Counted from the first letter of the stretch, positions 8,392-18,344 are shown. The stretch is DNA of 64,000 bases from an uncultured Clostridium sp. (GCF_947072515.1 NZ_CAMTIG010000006.1:1-64000); one strand, 5' to 3'. A program made the numbers and translations. Notes: generated by a model from the sequence alone, not told the origin.

Positions 8392-8439
8392 GGTGCCATA
8401 AAACTCAATTTGACTTGAATTTTATAGCACCCTTTTTTT
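8392..8439. terminator. Strong terminator downstream of the 26-codon gene
   Basis: 17-base arms GGTGCCATAAAACTCAA / TTGAATTTTATAGCACC with two C-A mismatches and a 6-base loop, followed on + by a run of seven T. It overlaps the end of the convergent MATE gene. Confidence 0.85.
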
Positions 8440-9814
8440 ATGCTAATGCAACTTCTCTTTCTTCAACTATACTCTCATTATTCATTTTCTTTATATTTGA
8501 ATAGAATAAAATTCCTGTAATAATTGCTGATAGTACATCAGCTAAAGCTCCCGCAATCCAAATTCCATTTAATCCAATAAAATTTGGAAGTATAAGCATC
8601 AACGGAATTAATAATATTACTTGTCTTAATAAACTTAAAAACATTGATATTTTTGCTTTTCCAATAGATTGAAAGAAGTTAGAGCTAACAATTTGGAATC
8701 CTATTACAGGTATTGCTGCTAAATATATCTTTAATCCTGTCTTTGCAATTTCTAATAGCTCTGGATCATTATTAAATATCTTTATTAACAATTCTGGTGC
8801 CATCTCCACTATTAACCATCCAATAGTAACAATAATAGTTGCTGCAACTACACCATATAAAACAGTTTGTTTCACTCTCTTATATTGTTTTGCTCCATAA
8901 TTATATCCAATTATAGGTTGAGAACCTTGATTTAATCCAAATATCGGTGTTAAGAATATCATTCCTATACTTTGTACAATAGTCATTGCACCTATCGCTA
9001 AATCTCCCCCATGATACTTTAATGAATTATTCGCTATAACTTGTACAACACAAGCCGCTAATTGCATACTACATGGGCTTATCCCAATTGAGAATATACT
9101 TAATACAATCCATTTTTCTAATTTTAGATTTTTCTTTTTTAGTTTTATAGTACTTTTTCCTTTTAAGAAATACGACATTATCCAAACAGTTGTAACTATT
9201 TGAGAAATTACTGTAGCTATTGCTGCGCCTCTAACCCCTAAATTAAATCCAAAAATTAAAATTGGATCTAAAATAATATTTGTTATTGCTCCTATGAGCA
9301 TTGAAAACATAGCTATTTTAGGACTTCCATCACTTCTTATGGAGTGATTCAATCCAAAGCTTAACATACTAACTATAGTTCCCATAAATATTATTTGCAT
9401 ATACTGTCTTGCATATATTTCAGTATCTGCACTAGCTCCAAAAGCTTTTAATAATGGTTCCATAAAAATAAGTCCCATAATAGTAATCAAAATACTAAAT
9501 ATTATAATTAAAACAAAAGCATTCCCTAAATGCTTTTCAGCTACTTCTTCCTCATGTTTTCCTAGAAACAATGAAATTCTAGCCGCTGTCCCTACTCCAA
9601 CAAGCATACCAAATGCTAAAATTATAGTCATTAAAGGCATTGTTATTCCTACTCCCGTTATAGCAAGCTTACCTACTTCCGGTATATTTCCTATATACAT
9701 CCTATCGATAATATTATATAGGGTATTTACAAGCATTCCTATAATTGCTGGAACTGAAAACGCAAGTAATAACTTGCTTATTTTCTCTTTTCCAAGTTTA
9801 TTTTCATTCTCCAA
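8438..9814 (-). CDS. MATE-family efflux transporter (MepA-like)
   Basis: 458 residues, about twelve membrane segments, with the MATE start pattern (FSVPAIIGMLVNTLYNIIDRMYIG) and a charged tail. It is clearly diverged from the MATE protein at 3885-5210 and is closer in length and opening to MepA-type exporters. The start codon is TTG, 8 bases after AGGGGG. No regulator adjoins it, so its control and substrate are unknown. Confidence 0.83.
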   Translation of the reverse strand: MENENKLGKEKISKLLLAFSVPAIIGMLVNTLYNIIDRMYIGNIPEVGKLAITGVGITMPLMTIILAFGMLVGVGTAARISLFLGKHEEEVAEKHLGNAFVLIIIFSILITIMGLIFMEPLLKAFGASADTEIYARQYMQIIFMGTIVSMLSFGLNHSIRSDGSPKIAMFSMLIGAITNIILDPILIFGFNLGVRGAAIATVISQIVTTVWIMSYFLKGKSTIKLKKKNLKLEKWIVLSIFSIGISPCSMQLAACVVQVIANNSLKYHGGDLAIGAMTIVQSIGMIFLTPIFGLNQGSQPIIGYNYGAKQYKRVKQTVLYGVVAATIIVTIGWLIVEMAPELLIKIFNNDPELLEIAKTGLKIYLAAIPVIGFQIVSSNFFQSIGKAKISMFLSLLRQVILLIPLMLILPNFIGLNGIWIAGALADVLSAIITGILFYSNIKKMNNESIVEEREVALA

Positions 9815-9940
9815 TTTTTTGTCCCCCTATTTTTTTTATAATTTACATTATATCAAAAATTTTCTCAATCTTACGATATTAAATGAATTTTTTTTTAAAA
9901 TTGTGAATTTTATTTCATTTTAATTATCTCTTTACATAAA

Positions 9941-9979
9941 AAAATAAGCCAAAGAGTCAATTACTCTTTGGCTTATTTT
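9941..9979 (-). terminator. Terminator of the CcpA-like gene
   Basis: Perfect 17-bp stem AAAATAAGCCAAAGAGT / ACTCTTTGGCTTATTTT with loop caatt. On the minus strand it is followed by a T-run. Confidence 0.9.
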
Positions 9980-9993
9980 CTATTAGATTTTTA

Positions 9994-10992
9994 TTATTTA
10001 ACACTATTTCTTTCAATTATATTATGTGCTAAAACAAAATTTGCTTCATCTAATTCTTGTTTATTTAAAAGTTTAATTAACATTCTCATAGCAACTGAAC
10101 CCATATCATAGCTTGGTTGTGCCATTGTTGTTAATTTTGGATAGAACATTTCTCCAACATAGTTGTTATTGAATCCAATAACACTTACTTCTGTTGGTAC
10201 TTCTATACCATTATCTCTTAATCCGTTAATAACACCCATAGCAAGTTCGTCTGTTGCACATACTACTGCATCAAATTTCTTACCTGATTTTATAAAGCTT
10301 TCGGCTGCTATAACACCATTTTTTGATTTTAAGTTTGTTAAGTAAATTAAATCTTCTTCAACCTTTATTGAAGCTTCTTTTAATGCTTTTTCGTATCCTA
10401 TGTATCTGTCATTCCATGCATTTCTTTCATCTTTTTCTGCTCCAACGAAAGCTATGCTTTTAAATCCTTTATCTAAAAGATATTTTGTTGCATCATATCC
10501 TGCCATTACATTATCTATAGTTACACTTGGTAATTTTCTATTCTTATCTTCTGTTTCAACTAGGATTGTTGTTATATCTAGTTCATTTATTAAATCAAGA
10601 ATTTCATCTTGAAGAGAACTACTCATGTAAATAACACCATCAACCATTTTTTCTTTTAAAACTCTTAAATATTCCTTTTCTTTTTCTATATCAAAATCTG
10701 AGTTTCCTAATATTATATTGTAATCATAAATATTAGAAACATCTTCAGCCCCTCTTACTATCTCTGGATAGAACTGACTTGATATATCTGGAATAAGAAT
10801 TCCTATCGTTTTAGTTCTTTGAGTTTTTAAACTTCTTGCTACTATATTTGGTCTGTAACCAAGTTTCTTTATAGCATCTAATACTTTTTTCTTAGTATCT
10901 TCGTTTACAACGTCGATATCATTTAAAACTCTTGAAACAGTAGCAATTGAAACACCTGCTTCTTTTGCAACGTCTTTAATAGATGTAGCCAT
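9994..10992 (-). CDS. ccpA: LacI-family regulator, probably catabolite control protein CcpA
   Basis: 332 residues: a LacI headpiece (SIKDVAKEAGVSIATVSRVL), a hinge helix in PNIVARSLKTQRT, then a periplasmic-binding-like effector and dimer domain (about 60-332). The sequence around the hinge and GILIPDISSQFYPEIVRGAEDVSN is very close to what I recall of clostridial CcpA, the master regulator that binds cre sites with HPr-Ser-P. The ATG at 10992 follows AGGAGG, and the promoter TTGCAT-17-TATAAT lies just before it, so the longer frame from 11055 is wrong. A sugar-specific LacI regulator is the alternative. A cre-like site occurs on the ribose operon in this window. Confidence 0.75.
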   Translation of the reverse strand: MATSIKDVAKEAGVSIATVSRVLNDIDVVNEDTKKKVLDAIKKLGYRPNIVARSLKTQRTKTIGILIPDISSQFYPEIVRGAEDVSNIYDYNIILGNSDFDIEKEKEYLRVLKEKMVDGVIYMSSSLQDEILDLINELDITTILVETEDKNRKLPSVTIDNVMAGYDATKYLLDKGFKSIAFVGAEKDERNAWNDRYIGYEKALKEASIKVEEDLIYLTNLKSKNGVIAAESFIKSGKKFDAVVCATDELAMGVINGLRDNGIEVPTEVSVIGFNNNYVGEMFYPKLTTMAQPSYDMGSVAMRMLIKLLNKQELDEANFVLAHNIIERNSVK

Positions 10993-11026
10993 ATTATTAC
11001 CTCCTACGTATTTAGTCAATTTATTC

Positions 11027-11055
11027 ATTATACTTACCTTTAAAATTTTATGCAA
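11027..11055 (-). promoter_or_regulatory. Promoter of the CcpA-like gene
   Basis: On the minus strand TTGCAT (11050-11055) and TATAAT (11027-11032) are 17 bases apart, about 35 bases before the start codon. Confidence 0.8.
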
Positions 11056-11200
11056 GTTTTTATTTTCATATTTTACATTTAATCTATTTTACAGTCATAT
11101 AGTTATAGCTATTTTAATAAAATCTTGCTATAAATGAAAACAATATCTTTACTATATTATATATTGAAATTTTTGTAAATCATAGCTTTTTCTCAAAAAT

Positions 11201-11231
11201 TTTAGAGGTCTTAAACTTTAAGACCTCTAAA
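11201..11231 (-). terminator. Terminator of ileS
   Basis: 15-base arms TTTAGAGGTCTTAAA / TTTAAGACCTCTAAA around a minimal loop, followed on the minus strand by ATTTTTG. Confidence 0.82.
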
Positions 11232-11237
11232 CTTCTT

Positions 11238-14200
11238 TTATTTTACAACTTTAACATTCATATTTAACTTTTCACCATTTATAGTCACTTCTGTATAATC
11301 AGATGCTTCTCCATAAATAATTTCTTTAGTTAAAGTTTCTTTCATTATTGTATCTTGGAATTTCTTGATTACATTTAATAACATATCATTATCTGCAACA
11401 AATAATTGTATATTATCTGCAACTTCAAAACCTTTTTCTTTTCTCATGTTTTGGATTTTTGAAATCACTTCTCTTACATGACCTTCTTCTCTTAACTCAT
11501 CAGTAATATGAGTATCAAGAACTACTCCTGTATCTCCTTCACCAGCAAACGCAAATCCTTCTAATCCTTGCATTGTTACTAGTAAACTTTGAGCATTTAA
11601 TTCAATTTCTGTTCCATCAACATTTATAATCTCAATTTCTCCATTTTGGATTTTTTGAGCTAATTCCATTTGATTTCTAGCCGCAATTTCTTTTCTTATT
11701 CCAGGTATTAATTTACCGTAAGCTCTTCCAAGTACAGGTAAATTAGGTTTAATTTCAAAGTTAACATATTTAGAAAGGTCTGCTCCAAATTCTATTTCTT
11801 TGATATTTAATTCATTAGCTATGATGTCTCCATAGTATTCTGGAATTGAAGTTGTAGATACTAATATCTTTGAAAGTGGCTGTCTATTCTTAACATTAGC
11901 CCCATTTCTCGCACTTCTTCCAAGTTTAACTATAGTGTAAGCTAAATCCATTTGTTTTTCTAATTCTTTATCTATAGCTTTTGCATTAACTGTTGGCCAT
12001 GGACATAAGTGAATACTTTCTGTAGCAGTTGGATCTAAGTTAACTACTAAGTTTTGATAGATTTCTTCTGTTATAAATGGAACAAATGGTGCTGCAATTT
12101 TAGATAAAGTCACAAGTACTTTATTTAATGTTACATATGCTCCTATCTTATCTTCAGTTAATTCTGAAGACCAGAATCTTGATCTGTTTCTTCTTACATA
12201 CCAGTTTGATAATTCATCAGTAAACTCTTCTATAGCTAAAGCTGAAGCTGTAATTGAGTAACTATCAAGACCTTCTTCAACAGTTTTAATTAATGTATTT
12301 AATTTTGATAATATCCATTTATCCATTACGTTTTCTGATACAAAATCTGCATATTCATTTGGATTAAAGTTATCTAAATCTGCATATAAAACATAGAATG
12401 AATATACATTCCATAAAGTTCCTAAGAACTTTCTTCCTGCTTCTGCAACATCATCAATTGAGAATCTAGTTGGAAGCCATGGAGCACTTGCAGTATAGAA
12501 ATGCCATCTTGTAGCATCTGCACCTTGAGTGTCTAGAACTTCAAATGGGTCAACAACATTCCCTTTTGATTTACTCATTTTCAATCCTTTTTTATCAAGA
12601 ACATGCCCTAAAACAATACAGTTTTCAAATGGATTTCTATCAAAGATTGCAGTTGAAATTGCAAGTAATGTGTAGAACCATCCTCTAGTTTGGTCAACAG
12701 CCTCTGATATAAATTGTGCTGGATAGTTTTCATCAAATAACTCTTTATTTTCAAATGGATAGTGATGTTGTGCAAATGGCATTGATCCTGAATCAAACCA
12801 ACAGTCAATAACTTCATGAGTTCTCTTCATTTCCTTACCACATTTTTCACAGTTTAAATGAACTTTGTCAATAAATGGTTTATGAAGTTCTATATCCTCA
12901 GGTACATCTATACCTTTTTGTTTTAACTCTTCAATGCTTCCTATACATTCTCTATGTCCGCATTCACATTCCCAGATTGGAAGTGGCGTTCCCCAGTATC
13001 TATCTCTTGAAATTCCCCAATCTATAACATTTTCAAGGAATTTACCGAATCTTCCTGTTCTTATGTTATCAGGTAACCAGTTGATTTTATCGTTGTTAAC
13101 TAATAATTTATCTCTTAAAGTAGTCATAGCAACAAACCAACTATCTTTTGGATAATAAAGAAGTGGTGTATTACATCTCCAACAATGTGGATATGAGTGA
13201 GTATGCTTCTCTGCTTTAAATAATTTATTATTTTCTTTTAAATAATCACAAATTTGTTGATCACATTTCTTAACATCTTTACCAGCCCATAATGTAACTT
13301 CTTCAGTAAACTTACCTTCTGCATCAACTAAGTTTATAAATCCCATACCATTTTTCTTAGCAACTAAACTATCATCTTCTCCATATGCAGGTGCTATATG
13401 AACGATTCCTGTACCATCTGATAATGTTACATAATCTCCATGAATAACTTCAAATGCTTTTCCTTCTGGTTTATGGAATGGTAATAATTGCTCATATTTC
13501 ATTCCTAGAATTTCTGAACCTTTAAACTCTTTTATTATTTGAGTTTCTTCACCTAAAACTTTAGCTACTAAATCTTTAGCTAAAATATAAGTTTCATCAC
13601 TATCTTCAACTTTAGCTTCACAGTAAGTGTATGCTTGATTTACACATAACGCTACGTTTGAAGGTAAAGTCCAAGGAGTTGTTGTCCAAGCTAAGAAATA
13701 TTTATTTTCTTCACCTGCAACTTTAAATTTAGCAACAGCAGTTAAATCTTTAACATCTTTATATCCTTGTGATACTTCATGTGATGAAAGAGCTGTTCCA
13801 CATCTAGGACAATAAGGCATTACTTTATGTCCTTTATATAGTAAATCTTTATCCCACATTTGCTTTAAAGCCCACCATACTGATTCTATGTATGGATTGT
13901 GATATGTTACATAAGGGTTTTCCATGTCAACCCAGTAACCTATTTGGTTAGTCATTTTTTCCCACATGCTAACATATGTGAAAACACTATCCTTACATTC
14001 TTTTACGAATTTTTCTACTCCATACTCTTCTATTTGTTCTTTACCTGAAATCTTTAATTTCTTTTCAATTTCAAGTTCAACAGGTAGACCATGTGTATCC
14101 CATCCTGCTTTTCTTATTACTTTGTATCCCTTCATTACTTTATATCTTGGGATGATATCTTTCATAACTCTTGTAAGAATATGTCCTACGTGAGGTTTTC

Positions 14201-14357
14201 CGTTTGCAGTTGGAGGTCCATCATAAAATGTAAAATATTCTCCATCTTGATTCATGTCAAAGCTTTTTTGAATAACATTTCTAGCAGTCCAGATATTATC
14301 CATAACTTCTTTTTCCATACCTACAAATCCATTTGTAAGTTCTACTTTTTTATACAT
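11238..14357 (-). CDS. ileS: Isoleucyl-tRNA synthetase
   Basis: 1039 residues, a class I aminoacyl-tRNA synthetase that charges tRNA-Ile. The HIGH motif is HVGH at 56-59 inside [16 protein letters not shown], and the KMSKS loop is in [10 protein letters not shown] near residue 600. A CP1 editing domain lies between, with paired Cys motifs (CPRCG, CWRC, CECG, CEKCG). The length and the [17 protein letters not shown] segment fit the eukaryote-like second type of bacterial IleRS, which is often naturally insensitive to mupirocin. That is an inference. GGAAGGAG precedes the start. A T-box leader controls it, so uncharged tRNA-Ile should raise expression. Confidence 0.95.
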   Translation of the reverse strand: MYKKVELTNGFVGMEKEVMDNIWTARNVIQKSFDMNQDGEYFTFYDGPPTANGKPHVGHILTRVMKDIIPRYKVMKGYKVIRKAGWDTHGLPVELEIEKKLKISGKEQIEEYGVEKFVKECKDSVFTYVSMWEKMTNQIGYWVDMENPYVTYHNPYIESVWWALKQMWDKDLLYKGHKVMPYCPRCGTALSSHEVSQGYKDVKDLTAVAKFKVAGEENKYFLAWTTTPWTLPSNVALCVNQAYTYCEAKVEDSDETYILAKDLVAKVLGEETQIIKEFKGSEILGMKYEQLLPFHKPEGKAFEVIHGDYVTLSDGTGIVHIAPAYGEDDSLVAKKNGMGFINLVDAEGKFTEEVTLWAGKDVKKCDQQICDYLKENNKLFKAEKHTHSYPHCWRCNTPLLYYPKDSWFVAMTTLRDKLLVNNDKINWLPDNIRTGRFGKFLENVIDWGISRDRYWGTPLPIWECECGHRECIGSIEELKQKGIDVPEDIELHKPFIDKVHLNCEKCGKEMKRTHEVIDCWFDSGSMPFAQHHYPFENKELFDENYPAQFISEAVDQTRGWFYTLLAISTAIFDRNPFENCIVLGHVLDKKGLKMSKSKGNVVDPFEVLDTQGADATRWHFYTASAPWLPTRFSIDDVAEAGRKFLGTLWNVYSFYVLYADLDNFNPNEYADFVSENVMDKWILSKLNTLIKTVEEGLDSYSITASALAIEEFTDELSNWYVRRNRSRFWSSELTEDKIGAYVTLNKVLVTLSKIAAPFVPFITEEIYQNLVVNLDPTATESIHLCPWPTVNAKAIDKELEKQMDLAYTIVKLGRSARNGANVKNRQPLSKILVSTTSIPEYYGDIIANELNIKEIEFGADLSKYVNFEIKPNLPVLGRAYGKLIPGIRKEIAARNQMELAQKIQNGEIEIINVDGTEIELNAQSLLVTMQGLEGFAFAGEGDTGVVLDTHITDELREEGHVREVISKIQNMRKEKGFEVADNIQLFVADNDMLLNVIKKFQDTIMKETLTKEIIYGEASDYTEVTINGEKLNMNVKVVK

Positions 14358-14433
14358 GTCAAAACTCCTTCCATAATAAAAATTTATTTAAAGAGCAATT
14401 TGCAAATTAGCTTTTTGCTCTAAGTTTTTATAA

Positions 14434-14718
14434 TAAAAAAACTCGCCCTAAAAATAGGACGAGGAATACTCGCTATACCACCTATGGTAAATATTCAATA
14501 TAATAACTTTAGTTTTATCTCTAAAATAATATATTGATCTCAATTCAGATACTATCATATCTTATCTCTTAACGCGAGAAAACGTGTAAGCTTAATCGTA
14601 ATCCTTTCAGCCACCAACTCCTAGGTGATTTTTATTGAATCGTAATATGCTTTTTCACCAAACAAGCACTCTCTTAAAATACAGTAATCAACTACTTTTC
14701 CTAATCATTGTCTTTTTA
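14434..14718 (-). ncRNA. T-box leader of ileS
   Basis: On the minus strand the leader has AGAGAGTGC near its Stem I start (about 14668-14676), a GGTG further on, and the conserved T-box sequence AGGTGGTATAGCGAG (complement of 14469-14483). It ends in a terminator hairpin CTCGTCCTA-TTTT-TAGGGCGAG (14442-14463) followed by seven T. T-box RNAs sense uncharged tRNA. Position upstream of ileS implies an isoleucine specifier, but I could not place the specifier codon by eye. Confidence 0.88.
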
Positions 14719-14724
14719 AAAAAT

Positions 14725-14753
14725 ATTATATATTACCCATTTATAAAAGTCAA
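14725..14753 (-). promoter_or_regulatory. Promoter of the ileS T-box transcript
   Basis: TTGACT (14748-14753) and TATAAT (14725-14730) on the minus strand with a 17-base spacer, placing the transcript start near 14718. Confidence 0.82.
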
Positions 14754-14939
14754 TTATAAGACTTATAATAAAATATTTATTATGTAACTATATCCATTTT
14801 ATTCTAAAATATACTTTTATAACTAACAATTCTTATTAATTAGTATTGATTTTTCATTATTTAAATGATTTAATAAATATATCAAATAGATTTTTAAGTG
14901 CTAAATGATATAGATTTATTAAAATAAAGGAGAATCTCT

Positions 14940-15170
14940 ATGGAAAATAATAATATTCAAAAAGAAGTTTTAGATAAGCTTACAAAAACTTGTGTATGTA
15001 AAGTAGTAAGTAGAGCTAAAGTAAAAGAAGCTATTAGAAATGGTGCTAGAACTTTAGATGAAGTTAAAGCCGCAACTGGAGCTGGAACTGGATCATGCGG
15101 TGGTGCTAGATGTGTTTATAAAATATATGAACTTTTAGAAGAATATAAAGAAAATGGTACTTTTAATTAA
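14940..15170 (+). CDS. (2Fe-2S)-binding BFD-like protein
   Basis: 76 residues with C18-x-C20 and C53-x4-C58, the four-Cys pattern of the BFD-like [2Fe-2S] fold of bacterioferritin-associated ferredoxin and NifU/NirB central domains. The middle helix (VKEAIRNGARTLDEVKAATG) and GTGSCGGARC are characteristic. It is free-standing, as in many clostridia, and a role in electron or iron transfer is inferred. The ATG follows AAAGGAG. No bacterioferritin gene adjoins it. Confidence 0.85.
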   Translation: MENNNIQKEVLDKLTKTCVCKVVSRAKVKEAIRNGARTLDEVKAATGAGTGSCGGARCVYKIYELLEEYKENGTFN

Positions 15171-15204
15171 ATAACTTTTAATTAAAAATACTTGATTTAA
15201 ATAT

Positions 15205-15270
15205 AAAAAACTAGCCTTTTGATACATCACTTGTCAAGTAGACAAAGGATGTATCATTTGCTAGTTTTTT
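15205..15270. terminator. Large nested-hairpin terminator between convergent genes
   Basis: Three stacked inverted repeats: AAAAAACTAGC (15205-15215) with GCTAGTTTTTT (15260-15270), TGATACATC (15220-15228) with GATGTATCA (15248-15256), and TTGTC (15231-15235) with GACAA (15241-15245). T-rich on both sides. Confidence 0.8.
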
Positions 15271-15302
15271 ATTTTATATTTTAAAATTCACTTTCTTTTT
15301 AA

Positions 15303-15707
15303 TCATAATAAAAAAATCAAACTTCCAAGTATACATAGTACTCCCATTCCACGTATTAAATTTATAGTTTTCTTTATACCTATAAACTTATTAGTTTCTG
15401 GTGTTCCATATGGGTATCTTATAAGTATTAATCCAAGCAAAATAAAATATCCTATAGCAAAAAAGTTTTGATAAACTTCTACATTTGATAAAACAATTAT
15501 TCCTATTACGTATACAGCTAAACTCCCGAATAACGCTATTAAAAATTTATTTTTATTCTTTTCTACATCTTTCATAAATATTTTAAATTTCTCTTCACAA
15601 GGTTCTGAACAAAATCTAAAGCTTTCACTCCAATTACTTTCAGTATAATAAAGATTCTTCTGGACTTCATCTTTATCTAATTTTTTTCCACACCAAATAC
15701 ATTTCAT
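15303..15707 (-). CDS. Membrane protein with N-terminal zinc-ribbon-like Cys motifs
   Basis: 134 residues that I cannot assign to a named family. The first 50 residues contain C3-x2-C6 and a later C-x3-C (FCSEPCEEKF), suggesting a small zinc-binding cytoplasmic domain. Three hydrophobic segments follow (about 55-77, 82-98 and 118-134). Two ATG codons lie close together. The second, at 15707, is 8 bases from AGAGGTG and is preferred to the one at 15713, which is only 2 bases away. Confidence 0.65.
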   Translation of the reverse strand: MKCIWCGKKLDKDEVQKNLYYTESNWSESFRFCSEPCEEKFKIFMKDVEKNKNKFLIALFGSLAVYVIGIIVLSNVEVYQNFFAIGYFILLGLILIRYPYGTPETNKFIGIKKTINLIRGMGVLCILGSLIFLL

Positions 15708-15877
15708 TTTCATTTCACCTCTATATACTCTTTAATATTTCTAGTATATTCCAGTAAAAATCCTTTTTCTATATTAATTACTCATATACAGTTTTTATGT
15801 TCTAATGTATAACTTTATATATCTTAAATTTGGTATTTTTTGTATAATTTGTTTATAGTGCTTTTTAAGGAGGTCTT

Positions 15878-16120
15878 ATGAACAATAAAAAATCTATTAT
15901 CGATAAATTTTTTAGTCCTTCTGTTAAAAATCCTTTTAGCAGACTTCACTTTATTCTTTCAATACTTATAGGAATTCTTTTTATTAAAGACTCTTTTAGA
16001 ATTATTTTTAATACTGGATTTTCTGAACAAGGTTTTAAGATTATCTTTGCATTAAGTTTAGGTATGTTAAGTCTTTTAAATGCACTTAGTATATTCAAAG
16101 CAAACAATTTCAAAATTTAA
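15878..16120 (+). CDS. Small membrane protein, unknown
   Basis: 80 residues with two hydrophobic stretches (about 25-45 and 54-74) separated by a short polar loop. The N-terminus is basic (NNKKSIIDKFF), so it probably faces the cytoplasm. AAGGAGG lies 5 bases before the ATG, and a TATAAT is seen near 15842. No family recognised. The next gene follows 85 bases later and may share the transcript. Confidence 0.6.
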   Translation: MNNKKSIIDKFFSPSVKNPFSRLHFILSILIGILFIKDSFRIIFNTGFSEQGFKIIFALSLGMLSLLNALSIFKANNFKI

Positions 16121-16205
16121 CCACCAATTCAAATTTAAATCCTTTAAGTATGATAAAATAATTATAACTTTTTATGTAAAGAATAGACTATATGAGGTGA
16201 TTCAA

Positions 16206-16481
16206 ATGAAAAAAATTAATGAGTTCGTAGAAATAAAAAATAAAAATGATGAAAATGCAACACATCACGAAGTCCAAATAAATAATGAAAATACAGAAAA
16301 ACTTGAAGCACACAAAAAAACTCTTTTAGAAAAATATTTTGATAAAATTAATGAAGATGAAATGAAAAAAGGAAATGATAGTATTTATAAAGATACAAAA
16401 AAATCACACCTTCTTATTCCAAGAAATGCTGTTGAATTACAAACTTTAATAAATGACCTATGTACTCTTTTCAATTCATAA
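16206..16481 (+). CDS. Hypothetical charged protein
   Basis: 91 residues, highly charged and rich in Lys, Glu and Asn, predicted helical, with no membrane segment. It begins MKKINEFVEIKNKNDENA. The open frame starts at 16080, inside the previous gene, but GAGGTG lies 6 bases before the ATG at 16206. A perfect terminator follows at 16548. I do not recognise it. Confidence 0.6.
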   Translation: MKKINEFVEIKNKNDENATHHEVQINNENTEKLEAHKKTLLEKYFDKINEDEMKKGNDSIYKDTKKSHLLIPRNAVELQTLINDLCTLFNS

Positions 16482-16547
16482 TAAAATAATTTAATTTAAA
16501 TTTTATAAATCTAAAATTTTTTTTAGAGATTTTTAAAGATTTAATCT

Positions 16548-16593
16548 ATATCTACTAAATTAATTTAACGCTTTTTATTAATTTAGTAGATAT
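16548..16593 (+). terminator. Terminator after the hypothetical small genes
   Basis: Perfect 17-bp arms ATATCTACTAAATTAAT / ATTAATTTAGTAGATAT with a 12-base loop, followed by TTTTTATTTAT. Confidence 0.85.
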
Positions 16594-16639
16594 TTTTATT
16601 TATATTTTTCTGAAAATTTAGAATATTAAAAATAGTAAG

Positions 16640-16667
16640 TTGATTTTTTATTTTTTTGTACTATACT
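16640..16667 (+). promoter_or_regulatory. Promoter of the rubredoxin-like gene
   Basis: TTGATT (16640-16645) and TATACT (16662-16667) with a 16-base spacer. Confidence 0.6.
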
Positions 16668-16713
16668 AAAGATATATTAAATATATTTTGATTTTGAAGG
16701 AGGTTTTTATACT

Positions 16714-17049
16714 ATGAAAAAATTATTTAAATGTTCAGTTTGCGGATATGTTCACGAAGGAACTGAACCCCCTAAGAACTGCCCTAAATGTGGAGTTACT
16801 TCTGATAAATTTGTTGAATTAAGTGAAGAAGATTCAAATAAAATTTATCGTTCGGATAAAACAAACTCTATTCATGCTAAAATAATTGAACTTTCTGATA
16901 AAATCGTAGCACTTAGTTTAGCAGGCATAGAGGATAACTTAGATCCTGCTTGTGTTTCAGCCTTTGAAAGAGCTAAAAATCAAGCTTGGATTACAAAACA
17001 AATCTCTAAAGCAGAGATAGAATCTCACATGAAAAAAGGTAAATGGTAA
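16714..17049 (+). CDS. Rubredoxin-type metal-site protein with helical C-terminal domain
   Basis: 111 residues. Residues 1-35 form a short rubredoxin-like knuckle pair (FKCSVCGYVHEG, then CPKCG) with C7, C10, C23 and C26, as in the rubrerythrin C-terminal domain. Residues 45-111 are helical, ending in a basic tail. The pattern suggests an iron- or zinc-binding electron carrier or adaptor fused to a small helical domain. AAGGAGG precedes the ATG. It is monocistronic, with its own promoter and a terminator at 17071-17104. Confidence 0.75.
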   Translation: MKKLFKCSVCGYVHEGTEPPKNCPKCGVTSDKFVELSEEDSNKIYRSDKTNSIHAKIIELSDKIVALSLAGIEDNLDPACVSAFERAKNQAWITKQISKAEIESHMKKGKW

Positions 17050-17070
17050 ATCCTAAACATTAATAATAAA

Positions 17071-17104
17071 AAGCCCTCAGTAGTAAAATTACTGCTGAGG
17101 GCTT
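17071..17104. terminator. Terminator between convergent genes
   Basis: 16-base arms AAGCCCTCAGTAGTAA / TTACTGCTGAGGGCTT with one wobble pair. It serves the rubredoxin-like and GltD-like genes. Confidence 0.85.
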
Positions 17105-17111
17105 CTATTAT

Positions 17112-18344
17112 TTAATTATTTTCACAATACTCTATAATAGCTTCTGCAACTTCTTTAGCATGATTTACTGCATGCACTACAGTCTTAGCTCCTGTAACAA
17201 CATCTCCTGATGCAAATACAGCTTCTTTTGTAGTTCTTCCTTGATCATCTGTAATCACAAGTCCCCACTTATTAGTTTGAAGCTCTTTATCTCTTGATGC
17301 TATTGTATTTCTTGGTTCTTGGCTTATTGCTATTATTGTAGTATCGCATGGAATAAAGCTTTCTTCTTCTAACATTTTAGTTTGTATTCTTCCATCTACT
17401 TCAATATTTTCAGTTTTTACAACTTTTAACCCATCTTCTGAAATTTCTATTGGAGCTTTAAATAAATCAAATTCAACTCCATCTTCTTTTGCCTCTTCTA
17501 TCTCCTTATTTGTAGCTGTCATTTGTTCAAAGCCTTTTCTGTAAACTACATAAACATGATCAGCTCCATTTCTCTTTGCCACTCTTGCTGCATCCATTGC
17601 AACATTTCCTGCTCCAATTACACAAACCCTTTTTCCTAAATTATATACTTCTGGTGATTTTAAATAATCTATTGCATAATGTACGTTTCCTAATGTTTCA
17701 CCTTTAATATTTAATCTTTTAGCATTCCATACTCCAGTTCCAATAAATATTGCCTTATATCCGTCTTCTAATAATCCCTCTAGGTTTATTACTGGTCCTA
17801 TCATTATGTTTGGTCTAATTTGAACTCCTAATTGCACTAATTTATCTGAAATTGAATCTACCATTGAGTTTGGTAATCTATATTCTGGAATTCCATATCT
17901 TAAAACTCCACCAATTTTATCATGTGCTTCAAATATTGTTACTTTATAACCTTTTCTCGCAAGAATAAATGCAATAGTTATTCCTGCTGGACCTCCACCT
18001 ACAATCGCTACTCTATCTTTTGTTCTAAGTCCTTTTTCGAATTTTACTTTTTTAAGGTATTCTCCTGAAATTTCTTCCTCAATTTCATAGAAATGAATAG
18101 GTTCTCCCTTAATTCCTCTTATACAACTTCCTGCACACTGCTCTTCATGTGGACAGACAATAGCACAAACTGCTGATAAAGGATTATTTTCAAAAAGCAT
18201 TTCTCCTGCTTCTTCTACTTTTCCTTCTCTATATAAGCTAATTATTTCTGGAATTGGTGTATTTATCGGACACGCTTCCTTACATCTTGGTTTTTTGCAT
18301 AATAAACATCTCTCTGCTTCTTCATTTAAAAATAAACTCTTCAT
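17112..18344 (-). CDS. NAD(P)-dependent flavoprotein, GltD/NfnB-like
   Basis: 410 residues with the architecture of the glutamate synthase small subunit. An N-terminal Fe-S domain (about 1-115) has C13-x2-C16-x4-C21-x3-C25 and a second Cys set (CAIVCPHEEQCAGSC). Then comes an FAD-binding Rossmann motif (AIVGGGPAGIT) and an NAD(P)-binding motif (VIGAGNVAMDAAR). Such proteins pass electrons between NAD(P)H, FAD and Fe-S centres. No glutamate synthase large subunit or NfnA partner adjoins, so the partner is unknown and the symbol is withheld. AAGGAG precedes the ATG. A second AGGAGG and the small dyad AGATAAG / CTTATCT lie just upstream in the leader. Confidence 0.85.
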   Translation of the reverse strand: MKSLFLNEEAERCLLCKKPRCKEACPINTPIPEIISLYREGKVEEAGEMLFENNPLSAVCAIVCPHEEQCAGSCIRGIKGEPIHFYEIEEEISGEYLKKVKFEKGLRTKDRVAIVGGGPAGITIAFILARKGYKVTIFEAHDKIGGVLRYGIPEYRLPNSMVDSISDKLVQLGVQIRPNIMIGPVINLEGLLEDGYKAIFIGTGVWNAKRLNIKGETLGNVHYAIDYLKSPEVYNLGKRVCVIGAGNVAMDAARVAKRNGADHVYVVYRKGFEQMTATNKEIEEAKEDGVEFDLFKAPIEISEDGLKVVKTENIEVDGRIQTKMLEEESFIPCDTTIIAISQEPRNTIASRDKELQTNKWGLVITDDQGRTTKEAVFASGDVVTGAKTVVHAVNHAKEVAEAIIEYCENN

